NCBI GenBank assembly: GCA_048772705.1
Contig: JBLWGC010000108.1
Location: 1 to 33,725, forward strand
Length of the DNA stretch: 33,725 nucleotides
Reading direction: 5' to 3'
Source: Leidyana gryllorum EB-2025a
Lineage: Eukaryota > Apicomplexa
Positions within the stretch are counted from its first letter, which is position 1, and each line of letters begins with the position of its first letter. The notes beneath the pieces were generated by a model. That model was given only the letters and a program-made list of their open reading frames with translations. It did not search any database and was not told the DNA's origin. The translations under genes and the position numbers were made by a program. Positions 11,441 through 19,983 of the stretch are shown piece after piece.

Positions 11441-14400
11441 AGTTGTCCAGGTCACGGCCCTCCAACTCTTCTTGTGTGTAGGGGATTCTGGTGGTTGGTC
11501 TTGCATTAAATTCTCGTCGAAACTGCAGTACAAGATCCATGGCGTCACCTTCTCGAATAACTGTGATCGGTTCCCACGTTGCCTGGCTGTCGGGGTACCC
11601 TCGCCACTTGATCTGCCATCTGTAACCGTTCGCCGTACGCCGTTCTCCAATCACTGACTCCAGTTGATATACCGGTTCGGGTGAGCTGGGTGGGGTTCCA
11701 ACGTATCGCTGCAGCCTGCTAACGTGAAAACGATTGTGTACCTGCAGCTGTGGTGGGAGTTCTAACTGGTACACGTCTCCTGGAATACAGGCACTGACTC
11801 GGAATGGGCCAATTCGGCTAGGCGACAGCTTCGTCCTTCTGAGGCCTACCAACTGTTTAGTCAAGAGTAAGACGTAATCGCCTTCTGAGAAAACTTCCTC
11901 CCTCCGATGTTGGTCTGCGGCTCGCCTTTGTTGCTCCTGTGCGTGACGTATCCTATCAGTGATCTCTTGCAGTCGGCTGAGTTCGCTTTGAAAGCTTGGC
12001 GGGGTGTTATTTGGGTTTGGAGGCAGTGTTGCTTGCATGGGGCCTCTGAATGAATGTCCCGTGTCAGCCTCGTGAGGTGAGATGCCCGTTGATTCGTTGA
12101 TTGTTGTATTCATGGCTATTTCAACCACGGGTATTAGAATCGTCCATGAGTCGCCAAGTCCCTCGCACGTTGCCTTCAATATTTGAATGAGTGTCCGATG
12201 TGCACGCTCCAGTAGACCATTGGTCTGAGGATGGAATGCTGTACTGGGTTTCAGCCTTGTTCCCAGTTTGCTGAGCATCTCGTTCCACACCTCCGAGCAC
12301 CAGCGCGAATCTCGATCGCATATGATGGACTCAGGGCAGCCGTGAGGGCGGATGAGGTGTTGTATGAGGATGTCCGCTGTCTCTCGAGCCGAAACAGTCC
12401 GATTGGTAGGAACCAAAATGACTCTCCGAGAAAATCTGTCTATAATCGTCATCAGACAGTCCTTGCCCGTTTCGCCGTCGGGTGGTAAACAGACCAGGTC
12501 TATGCTCACCTGCAACCATGGTCTTTCTGGGGGTGGGATTGGATGGAGCAGTCCAGCTGCTCTTTGGTTGGTGGCCTTGATTCGTTGGCATGTATCACAT
12601 GCCTTACAAAAGGCCCGTACGTCCTTCGCTATGTGTGGCCAGTAGAAATTGGCCATCACCCTTTTCAGCGTCCTCTCCGTTCCCATGTGTCCACTCAACC
12701 GAGATGAGTGGCACTCCTCGAGAATGCGTTTTCTGACCTCGTCGTCCGGTGGGATGATTATTCTGTCTTCTGAATCGTATATCAGTCCATTGTGTTTGAC
12801 TTGATCTTCTGACGGGTTGAGCGGTCCGCTCAATCTCTGCAGTAGCAGCAAAAACTCGGCTTCCTGATTCTGGTATCGGGCAACGTTGCACAACCGCTCT
12901 GGGGGTCGACTCAACAGATCCGCCAAGTGGTTCTCGCTCCCCTTTATATAGTCAATCTTGCATGGATACTGGGAGATTTTAAGTAAGGTTCGAATGACCC
13001 TATCCGAGACGTTCTTTCCCTTGACCAGGGTAGCCAATGGCTTGTGGTCCGTGAATACCTTGAAGGGCTTTGTAAGAAGGTAATGTTTCCATTTTCGCAG
13101 AGCCATTTCTATCGCATAAAGCTCACGTTCGTGAACCGGCCATGCTCGTTGAGCGGTCGTCAGCTTACGGCTCATGAATTCGAGTGGTGTCCGTCCTTCC
13201 TCTGGCCACTGCTCCAGTGTGGCGCCAATTGCATCATTTGATGCATCAGTGGTCACCACTAAGGGGAGGGTTTTATCCATGTGCCCTAGTTTCCGTTCGT
13301 CGTCAAAGCATTCCGTCAAATGCTTCCATGCCATCAATAATTCTGGTGTCCAGACAACTGCGTCCTTGGCTTTTTCACTCCCAGCTATCACAGTGTGGAA
13401 CATTTTGACTTTGTCTGCAAACAGAGGTATGAATCGGGAGTAGTATCCCATAGCTCCAACCAAGGTACTGAGTTCCTTGACTGTTCTGGGTGGTGGGTGC
13501 TTGCGAAAGAAGTCCACTCGTGTCTGTGCAGGGTACACGCCTTCTGCTGTGACCCTATGTCCGGTGAAGTCCACCTCGGTCAGATAGAACTTCGATTTAG
13601 TCGGGTTTGGGTATAGTTGGTGCTTTCGTAGCCGATCGAGTACGGCTCTGAGATGCTCTGTGTGTTCCGCTTGACTGGTACTGTATACCAGCAAGTCGTC
13701 CACATATGCCACCACGAACTTTCCAATAAGTCCGTCTAGTACATCAGTCATCAAGGCGATGAATGCACAAGGAGCATTCTTAAGACCAAAGGGCATGACT
13801 GTGTACTGAAACTTGCCGAAAGGAGTAACGAAAGCCGTTAGCTCCTGGCTCTTTTCGTCAATTCGTATCTGCATGAACCCGGCCTTTAGGTCGATCTTGG
13901 AAAAGACCTTCGCGCCTCTCAAGACTGAGAGATTTTCCTCCGTCGTGGTAGTGGGGAAGGCGTAATTGACCGTTTGATCGTTCAAGCCTTTATAGTTTGT
14001 GACCATTCTTGGTACCGGCGTGTCAGCCTTCGGCACCAGGAAGCAAGGAGCTGACCAGTCGGACTTGGACTGAATCACCTTGCCTTCCTTCATTAGCTGG
14101 TGTACCTGCCGTCGTAATTCCTCCGTGTCTGCCTTCCCACTGTACGGTCTGGCTGTATATGGGGTCGCATCGGGTTTGAGCTTGATCTCAAAATTATGAA
14201 AACCGCGGTCCGGTGGGTACGGTATCTCACTTCTAAACAAATCACTATATTCCTCCAATATCCACCGACCCTCTTCGTTATGCCTCGGTCCAGCGTTCCG
14301 TAACGTCACCTTGTTTGGTTTTGCTACCATTGCTTTCCTCGTTGGATCCAGAGTGATCCCTTCTGCTATCACCATGCGACCGTTGCCGTCCGTGCCCAGG

Positions 14401-14783
14401 ACCAACGGGATCGCATGGATCAATGGGAGTCCAATGATGGCTTGGTAATGGCGATTCCTCACCACTGCGAATTCCGCCGGCCCATAGCGGCCGTGGGTCG
14501 TGACCAGGCATGCGTCGACCAGTCCTTCACATCGCGCTGATCCCATGCCTTCAATCTGACCTGTTGTCGAATCTTTGACCTTCAGCTCCAGTGCGTGAGC
14601 CAACGCGGGGGTCATAATGTTCAGTTCGGCGCCCGAGTCGATGAGTACATTCACCCGGTGTCCGGTTTTGCTATGCGAATTTGTGACCTCCCACTCTACC
14701 GTAGCCGTCCACCCGATGTGCTGGCCTGTGTCCGTTGCTATTGCTGTAAAACAAGTTCGTGGCCCGCCGGGGGCCTCTATCAA
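11439..14783 (-). CDS. pol: Pol polyprotein of element E
   Basis: 1114 residues covering protease (DSGAE, residues 49-53), reverse transcriptase (YVDD 360-363), RNase H (TDAS 512-515, ERELYAI about 552-558, TDHKPL 578-583), integrase with an HHCC finger (His692, His699, Cys729, Cys732) and a DD35E core (Asp762, Asp823, Glu859), and a C-terminal chromodomain (about 1037-1090). The protein would process itself, copy the RNA to DNA and integrate it; the chromodomain family is known to bind methylated histone H3. It is in the -1 frame relative to gag with a TTGA overlap, so it is most likely made as Gag-Pol by frameshifting and the first listed codon (TTG) is not a true start. The frame is open throughout. 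Confidence 0.95.
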   Translation of the reverse strand: MIEAPGGPRTCFTAIATDTGQHIGWTATVEWEVTNSHSKTGHRVNVLIDSGAELNIMTPALAHALELKVKDSTTGQIEGMGSARCEGLVDACLVTTHGRYGPAEFAVVRNRHYQAIIGLPLIHAIPLVLGTDGNGRMVIAEGITLDPTRKAMVAKPNKVTLRNAGPRHNEEGRWILEEYSDLFRSEIPYPPDRGFHNFEIKLKPDATPYTARPYSGKADTEELRRQVHQLMKEGKVIQSKSDWSAPCFLVPKADTPVPRMVTNYKGLNDQTVNYAFPTTTTEENLSVLRGAKVFSKIDLKAGFMQIRIDEKSQELTAFVTPFGKFQYTVMPFGLKNAPCAFIALMTDVLDGLIGKFVVAYVDDLLVYSTSQAEHTEHLRAVLDRLRKHQLYPNPTKSKFYLTEVDFTGHRVTAEGVYPAQTRVDFFRKHPPPRTVKELSTLVGAMGYYSRFIPLFADKVKMFHTVIAGSEKAKDAVVWTPELLMAWKHLTECFDDERKLGHMDKTLPLVVTTDASNDAIGATLEQWPEEGRTPLEFMSRKLTTAQRAWPVHERELYAIEMALRKWKHYLLTKPFKVFTDHKPLATLVKGKNVSDRVIRTLLKISQYPCKIDYIKGSENHLADLLSRPPERLCNVARYQNQEAEFLLLLQRLSGPLNPSEDQVKHNGLIYDSEDRIIIPPDDEVRKRILEECHSSRLSGHMGTERTLKRVMANFYWPHIAKDVRAFCKACDTCQRIKATNQRAAGLLHPIPPPERPWLQVSIDLVCLPPDGETGKDCLMTIIDRFSRRVILVPTNRTVSARETADILIQHLIRPHGCPESIICDRDSRWCSEVWNEMLSKLGTRLKPSTAFHPQTNGLLERAHRTLIQILKATCEGLGDSWTILIPVVEIAMNTTINESTGISPHEADTGHSFRGPMQATLPPNPNNTPPSFQSELSRLQEITDRIRHAQEQQRRAADQHRREEVFSEGDYVLLLTKQLVGLRRTKLSPSRIGPFRVSACIPGDVYQLELPPQLQVHNRFHVSRLQRYVGTPPSSPEPVYQLESVIGERRTANGYRWQIKWRGYPDSQATWEPITVIREGDAMDLVLQFRREFNARPTTRIPYTQEELEGRDLDN

Positions 14784-15817
14784 AAATCCGACTCGACTTC
14801 ATCCGCTTCTTCCGTCATCTCGGTGTCCGCTAGGTGTACCGTGGCCGCCTGGAAAGCCCTGGCCTTGCCTCCTTGTCTGATCTGTTGTGGTCCTGATCCC
14901 CGCTTCGGACACTTGGCCGAGATGTGCCCACCTTGGCCACATATGTAGCAGAGGTTGTTCCTGCTACAATACTCCCGCGTATGGGGATTCTGCAGGCCCA
15001 CTCCTCGTTTGGTAGCCACCAATACCCTCTGCGTTTGAGGGGGGTCCTCCGGACACAGTGTTAGCACCAGTGCGACCGCTGCCGTCACTGTCTTCGGGTT
15101 CCGTCCTCGGATTGCCAGTTGTTCCGCCTTGGGGAGCCGCCCGAGGAAGAGATCCACAAGATCGGGTTCGGGAATGCTGCGGATCATACGGCGTGCCTGT
15201 CGGAAGGCCAAGGCGAATTGGCGAAGTCGTCCATTTTCCACGCGTAGTTCAACAAGCCTTGCTAAGCTCCCACGTTTGTCGGACTCGAATTCGCTAACTA
15301 CCAGCCTTCTGAAGTGCTCCCAGTCGACCCTTCGGATGTCCTCCAAGGTCGCATTCGCCCATGCAGAGGCGCCTCCGCGGAACGTTCCGCATGCCACAGC
15401 TGGCCAGTGCGCCTTCGGCAGAGCTGCATTGCGAAAACAATTCTCCAGCGTATCCAGGTGAAGATTCGGATCCGTGTCGCCATCGAACGGGCCCGCCACT
15501 TGCACTGTGGTCCGTATCCAGCTCATCACCCGCAACGCCATGTCCATTCCGCTGTGTAATTCTCCGTTTGTGGTCTTCCCGTGATCTGTTTGCTTCGCGA
15601 TCGTCTTCGAAGCGTCGTCTGATAGGGATTCCACCGCCGTTTCAGGGTCATCGTGCAAGTTTTTGTCCTCCGTCAGATCATTTGCCGCACTGCTACCAGT
15701 ATAACCGGGGGGTAGGTCCGGTGGGGATTGGTCTAGGTTCTGTCCTATCTGTTTGCCGTTCCTAAGCTGTAGCATAGTTAGATCTGTTGTTTCACTGTTC
15801 ATGCACTCCGGTTCCAA
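14780..15817 (-). CDS. gag: Gag of element E
   Basis: Up to 345 residues. Three in-frame ATGs (15817, 15802, 15775) all lie in the 5' LTR; the last opens M-L-Q-L-R-N-G, the position shared with other families, so the true start is uncertain. The frame passes through the primer-binding site (Y-T-G-S-S-A). The middle is a retrotransposon capsid-type region. A zinc knuckle CX2CX4HX4C is at residues 290-303 and the tail is acidic, ending Asp-Phe at the frameshift heptamer. It would form the particle and package the RNA. It resembles the Y gag fragment at 18214-18666. Confidence 0.92.
   Translation of the reverse strand: MEPECMNSETTDLTMLQLRNGKQIGQNLDQSPPDLPPGYTGSSAANDLTEDKNLHDDPETAVESLSDDASKTIAKQTDHGKTTNGELHSGMDMALRVMSWIRTTVQVAGPFDGDTDPNLHLDTLENCFRNAALPKAHWPAVACGTFRGGASAWANATLEDIRRVDWEHFRRLVVSEFESDKRGSLARLVELRVENGRLRQFALAFRQARRMIRSIPEPDLVDLFLGRLPKAEQLAIRGRNPKTVTAAVALVLTLCPEDPPQTQRVLVATKRGVGLQNPHTREYCSRNNLCYICGQGGHISAKCPKRGSGPQQIRQGGKARAFQAATVHLADTEMTEEADEVESDF
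14783..14789 (-). promoter_or_regulatory. Candidate -1 frameshift heptamer (E)
   Basis: On the minus strand GGATTTT is read G-GAT-TTT directly before the gag TGA. Pol is open in the -1 frame from this point. Confidence 0.7.
15686..15698 (-). other. Primer-binding site of element E
   Basis: TGGTAGCAGTGCG on the minus strand, one base from the LTR end. Confidence 0.85.
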
Positions 15818-15908
15818 AAAAGGTTCGTGTGTTTCGTGTCTGTTTGTTTACGTCTCCGTCTCCGGGTTTCCGGTCATGCCGGTCTGCCGGTGATGGTCTT
15901 CGGTTACA
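15700..15908 (-). repeat. 5' LTR of element E
   Basis: 209 bp, same as the 3' LTR by eye. It holds the gag start codons. Only the GGAGACGGAGAC arm of the usual inverted repeat is clear here. Confidence 0.95.
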
Positions 15909-15911
15909 ACC

Positions 15912-18018
15912 CTTCCCCAACACCCTGAAAGAACTCCAGAGCATATTGGGTATGATGAATTACTACCGGAGATTCATCCCCGGCTTCGCAAGACTGGCAA
16001 ACCCACTCTACGAATTGAGTCATGGGCTGAAGAAACCGAACTCACCAATTACAGCAACTCAGGCGGCCGAAGAAGCGTTCAAGGGACTCAAAACAGCACT
16101 GGCGAACACACGACCCCTCCAGTTTCCGGACATACAAATAAAGGAATTAACCCTGGACACAGACGCCAGTCTTACGGCGATAGGGGGGGTACTCCAACAA
16201 CCGACCTCGCAAGGATTGGCACCAATCGAGTTCTTCTCCAAAGCTCTGACAGCGACCCAGAGCCGCTACCCCACACACGAACGAGAATTACTCGCCATCG
16301 TGGAATCCTGCAAACATTGGCGCCACCTCCTAGTCGGAAGAAGAATCACGATTCGAACAGATCACAAGCCACTAACGTACCTCCTGACGCAAGCGCATTT
16401 GTCCGACAGACAAGCAAGATGGATGGTCAGACTCGCGGAGTTGGATATACACTTTGAATATATAAAGGGCGCCCAAAATATTATAGCCGATTTACTTAGC
16501 CGACCCCGAACCAACACCACCCTAACCGACAGACCAGCGATTCAACCAGAGACGGTACACAGCACCGTCCCAGGGAACAATGAAGAAGAGCCCGTCAGCA
16601 CGGACCTTGAAACACGCCTCCGCCATGCGTGGAGCAACCGACGAGAGGAAGCCGGCAAGTGCGGAACACCCGAATGGATTGAAGGGCTACCGGTGACACC
16701 GCAAGGTACCATAGAAGTTCCCCCGGACGAGGAGTTGATACGAGCCATCGTGAAAGACAATCACGACAGTACGCTGGCCGGGCACTTGGCAGCGGATAAG
16801 ACGATCGGACGGGTGAGATCATTGTTCAGCTGGAAAGGAATGGCTGCTGATATAATCGAGTATTGTCGCACTTGCGACACTTGCCAGAAGGCGAAGAAGA
16901 GGACGCATAGACCACACGGTTTACTACACCCAATCAGCAACCCCAGCCTCCCATGGGTGGAAGTGGGCGTTGACTTCCTGGAAATGCCGAAGGTTTCGGA
17001 GAACGACTCGGATTACATCATGGTTGTGGTGGATAGACTCTCGAGGCGACTCAGACTTCTACCCTGCAGGAAACGCATAACAGCAAGCCAATCAGCCGCC
17101 CTGTTCCTAGAGAACATAGTGAAAGTGCACGGAGCCCCCCGCAAGATCATATCTGACCGAGATCCTAGGTTCGTCAGCGAAATGTGGCAAGGGATAATGA
17201 AAGGCTTAGGAGCGAACCTAGCATTCTCAACGGCGTACCACCCCCAATCGAATGGATTGGTGGAACGAAACAACAGATCAACGCTTCAACTGATCCGATG
17301 CGCACTCCACGCACACGGTGGGAAATGGCAGGACCATCTACTAGCAACGGAAATGGCGTACAACTCAACGATCCAGTCCTCGACCAACATGTGCCCACTC
17401 GAACTGGACACTGGACGAACCACGTTTATTCCCACAAATCTGAACGAGATAACCTCCACCCGATCGGTCGCAGGACGACTGTATCTGCAGAAACTGCAGG
17501 AAGCCAACGATAGACTCAGACTAGCCAGTCTACAGCAGAAGGAACACGCAGACAAGAGGAGACAAGAGGTAAGCTTCCGAGAGGGCGACCTGGTACTTCT
17601 GAACACTAACGGACTGGCACACCTACCTAAGAACAAGCTCTCTTTACCATTTTGCGGACCTTTCAGGATCATAGAAGCCACTACTCATGATACATACCTC
17701 TTAGACTTACCAAGCACGTGGGGATTATACCCCAAGTTTCACGCAAGCAGACTAGAACCCTATAGACAACGGGACGAACCTGCAGAAACACCTACACCCG
17801 AAGAACTCTACATAATGGAATCGATTCAAGGATGGCGCGAAACGGCAGACGGAATAGAATACCTAGTCAGCTGGGCAGGCTACACCGACCGCAGCTGGGA
17901 GAAGGCATCAACGGTCTTGGAGGCCGAAGGAGCAGATCTAATTGAAGCATTCCGAAGAAGATGGAACCAGAGGAACCCCCGCACTCCGTTCACCCATGAT
18001 GATGGGGGAGGGATGTAA
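15912..18018 (+). pseudogene. 3' part of pol of F2
   Basis: Starts in the connection between RT and RNase H and continues through RNase H (TDAS near 16162), integrase (HHCC finger and DD35E core) and chromodomain to the stop inside the 3' LTR. It is truncated at the 5' end. An open frame continues backwards into the antisense strand of the E LTR (ATG at 15787), which looks accidental. Confidence 0.9.
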
Positions 18019-18213
18019 GGGGGACGCTCATCGGTGACTGGCCGGGACCGGTTCACCCGTGTGTGTGTCTCCGTCTCCGGGCCGGCCGGCTCCGGCATTA
18101 ACGGAGACACAGAGATCAACTTTTAGATTCGAACTTACCTTTTGAGTGCCTGCTTGCCATGGACTTACGCTCTAGAACAATAGCCGTAGCTTCGACGACT
18201 GGAAAGAATTATA
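18014..18213 (+). repeat. 3' LTR of F2
   Basis: 200 bp, TGTAAG...TTATA, identical by eye to the F1 5' LTR at 18667-18866. It contains the GTCTCC/GGAGAC GC-rich inverted repeat, ACTTACCT, and the ATG of the M-D-L-R-S-R peptide. Confidence 0.93.
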
Positions 18214-18666
18214 GGCACCCTCAAAGACTCAGCGGCTAGGTGGCTTAACGCCACGGACTCGACCTCGACCCTGCGGGAGCTCCCGTGGGCACAATTTCGT
18301 ATCCGATTCCTCACTGAGTTCGGATCGAACACCAGGAGTGACTTACAGGAAATGATGGACCTTCGAGCGGATCCGACAGATTTGGCACCCTTCGTTCGGA
18401 AGGTTCGACAGTTGCGCAGAGGACTACTGCACATGGGGGATGATGAAATCATGCAGTTCATCAAACGAGCACTTCCCAGGGGCCAGCGGGAACTATTGGT
18501 CTCAAGGAACCCCCGAACCAGCGACGAGGCCCTAGCCTTCTTAGCCGAAATTGGACGGGATGCTCAGGCGGCACAGAAGGAGACCACGCGAATACTGATG
18601 ACCAAGCAGCGCGGTGTGGGCTTCAACAACCCACACTCCCGCGACCACTGCACGAAAAATAGACTG
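18214..18666 (+). pseudogene. Y: internal gag fragment between two F copies
   Basis: An open gag reading frame with no start or end of its own. It aligns by eye with the middle of E gag (AARWL, a leucine-rich capsid part, then a GVGF-NPH-SR motif and Cys ahead of the knuckle) and stops just where the knuckle should begin, cut by the F1 5' LTR. It belongs to the E/C/B lineage, not to F. F2 lies at its left edge (flank GGCAC) and F1 at its right edge (flank GACTG), so this one gag seems to have been hit twice by F elements in the same orientation. Confidence 0.8.
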
Positions 18667-18866
18667 TGTAAGGGGGACGCTCATCGGTGACTGGCCGGGA
18701 CCGGTTCACCCGTGTGTGTGTCTCCGTCTCCGGGCCGGCCGGCTCCGGCATTAACGGAGACACAGAGATCAACTTTTAGATTCGAACTTACCTTTTGAGT
18801 GCCTGCTTGCCATGGACTTACGCTCTAGAACAATAGCCGTAGCTTCGACGACTGGAAAGAATTATA
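18667..18866 (+). repeat. 5' LTR of F1
   Basis: 200 bp, TGTAAG...TTATA. It contains the gag ATG at 18812, the inverted repeat near 18719-18768, and ACTTACCT at 18786-18793. Confidence 0.95.
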
Positions 18867-19921
18867 CTGGTAGCAGTGCGTCGTTCCTCGCGGCTGACAA
18901 CGACGATATGGAAGGGAACGCCCCCCATAGCACGAACCCGACGAAGCCACGAGGAACGGACGGCACGCACCGTGACATACCGACCACACCACCTTCGGAA
19001 CTCACTGCCGACAGCGAACAACACGCCAAGATGTGGCGGCAGATAGCGGATACACTTAACCAGGCGCTCCAATGCCCCGCAAGGAAGGAAGTACACACGG
19101 ACACGCACGATCAAATCTTGACCAAAGCCGAAAAGGCCTTAAAGAAGCAACCACAATTCGACGGAACAGAGTCGAAGTCCGCCCGGGATTGGATCGACAG
19201 TTGCGCCGCTTGCTTCGCAGCGGCCAGGATCACCGATGACGCGGTCAGGATCCAAGCGGTGTGCTCCACCTTCAGCGGCGTAGCAGCCAGGTGGTTTATG
19301 GCCAGAATTGAGTTACTTGACGCTTCATGGGAGGACTTTTATACAACATTTCTTAAGGAATTCGACACGGAGGGCAGCATCATGTCCGACATGGCTCGGC
19401 TGTCGCTGCTGAAGAAGACAAGTAGCATGGGGACGTACGTTGCGGAATTCAAGAAACTGAGTCGCGGAATACCTAAAGCCATTGATCGAGAAACGAGAGC
19501 GCAGCTATTCTTCATGGGCCTACCCACGGCGGACCGAGTAGCACTCTCGGCTTGTCTGAGCGAAGAGATGGACACGATTTACCAGAGGGCCTTACAGTAT
19601 GGATTACTCAGCTCGTACAACAAACCAACCGAACATTGCTTAGCCACCAATGAACACAGAGGAACGAGGGTAGGACAGCGATGCAGATACAGTCACGAGG
19701 AGTGCGTACAACAACGACGTTGCTTCAATTGCGGATCCCAAGACCATGTGGCATTCCGATGCCAACACCCCCGCGATGACAAAAGAACGAAACGACCAGC
19801 GCCTTCACATAGCCAGGAGAGGAGAGAACCGCCCAGACGCGTCTTCGCCACGATTCCACAGGATTTTATGGAAACCCCGGAATCCTTGGCACCGATTCTG
19901 AACGGGGAAGCGAAGCCTTAG
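18812..19921 (+). CDS. gag: Gag of F1
   Basis: 369 residues. The ATG lies 55 bases before the LTR end and no better start exists downstream; the first residues M-D-L-R-S-R match the LTR peptide of G and others. A capsid-type region includes an ARDWID motif and a C-terminal domain with SMGTYV and FMGLP. The zinc knuckle is at residues 304-317 (CX2CX4HX4C), followed by a basic, proline-rich tail. GGATTTT at 19861-19867 precedes the stop by 17 codons, and pol is in the -1 frame. The closest relatives here are the Gags of G and A. Confidence 0.93.
   Translation: MDLRSRTIAVASTTGKNYTGSSASFLAADNDDMEGNAPHSTNPTKPRGTDGTHRDIPTTPPSELTADSEQHAKMWRQIADTLNQALQCPARKEVHTDTHDQILTKAEKALKKQPQFDGTESKSARDWIDSCAACFAAARITDDAVRIQAVCSTFSGVAARWFMARIELLDASWEDFYTTFLKEFDTEGSIMSDMARLSLLKKTSSMGTYVAEFKKLSRGIPKAIDRETRAQLFFMGLPTADRVALSACLSEEMDTIYQRALQYGLLSSYNKPTEHCLATNEHRGTRVGQRCRYSHEECVQQRRCFNCGSQDHVAFRCQHPRDDKRTKRPAPSHSQERREPPRRVFATIPQDFMETPESLAPILNGEAKP
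18868..18880 (+). other. Primer-binding site of F1
   Basis: TGGTAGCAGTGCG, one base after the LTR; translated as part of T-G-S-S-A in gag. Confidence 0.85.
19861..19867 (+). promoter_or_regulatory. Candidate -1 frameshift heptamer (F1)
   Basis: GGATTTT in the gag frame as G-GAT-TTT. The -1 frame is open from here into pol. Confidence 0.7.
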
Positions 19922-19983
19922 TAAGGAAACAACCCCTCACCGCACAATGGACACTTCATAACCCGAATCACCCCGAACAACGA

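Larger units (their letters stand above)
11217..15908 (-). mobile_element. Element E: complete Ty3/gypsy chromovirus, looks whole
   Basis: 4692 bp with two 209 bp LTRs that appear identical by eye, a primer-binding site, uninterrupted gag and pol frames, and a polypurine tract. The target duplication ACCCT is at 11212-11216 and 15909-15913. Identical LTRs and open frames mean a very recent insertion. It sits at the junction between X and the F2 fragment. Confidence 0.95.
15909..18213 (+). mobile_element. Element F2: 3' half of an F-family element
   Basis: It runs colinearly with 21174-23338 of F1 without indels; I found one silent difference (16488 against 21753). It holds RNase H, integrase, chromodomain and the 3' LTR (18014-18213). 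The 5' LTR, gag, protease and RT are absent: to its left are E and then X, so a deletion joined X to F2 before or around the E insertion. The right flank is GGCAC at 18214-18218, within a gag frame (Y). Confidence 0.92.

Noticed and set aside
15787-15908. Start of a 743-codon open frame that begins in the E LTR and runs into F2 pol
   Set aside because: The first part is the antisense strand of the E LTR, and the same residues appear antisense at the other E LTR. The long frame is F2 pol joined by chance at the E insertion.
18014-18866. F2 3' LTR and F1 5' LTR as the two LTRs of one small element with Y gag inside
   Set aside because: The Y gag belongs to the E lineage, and the LTRs are bordered by pol on one side and by primer site plus gag on the other, so they are the 3' LTR of one F copy and the 5' LTR of another.
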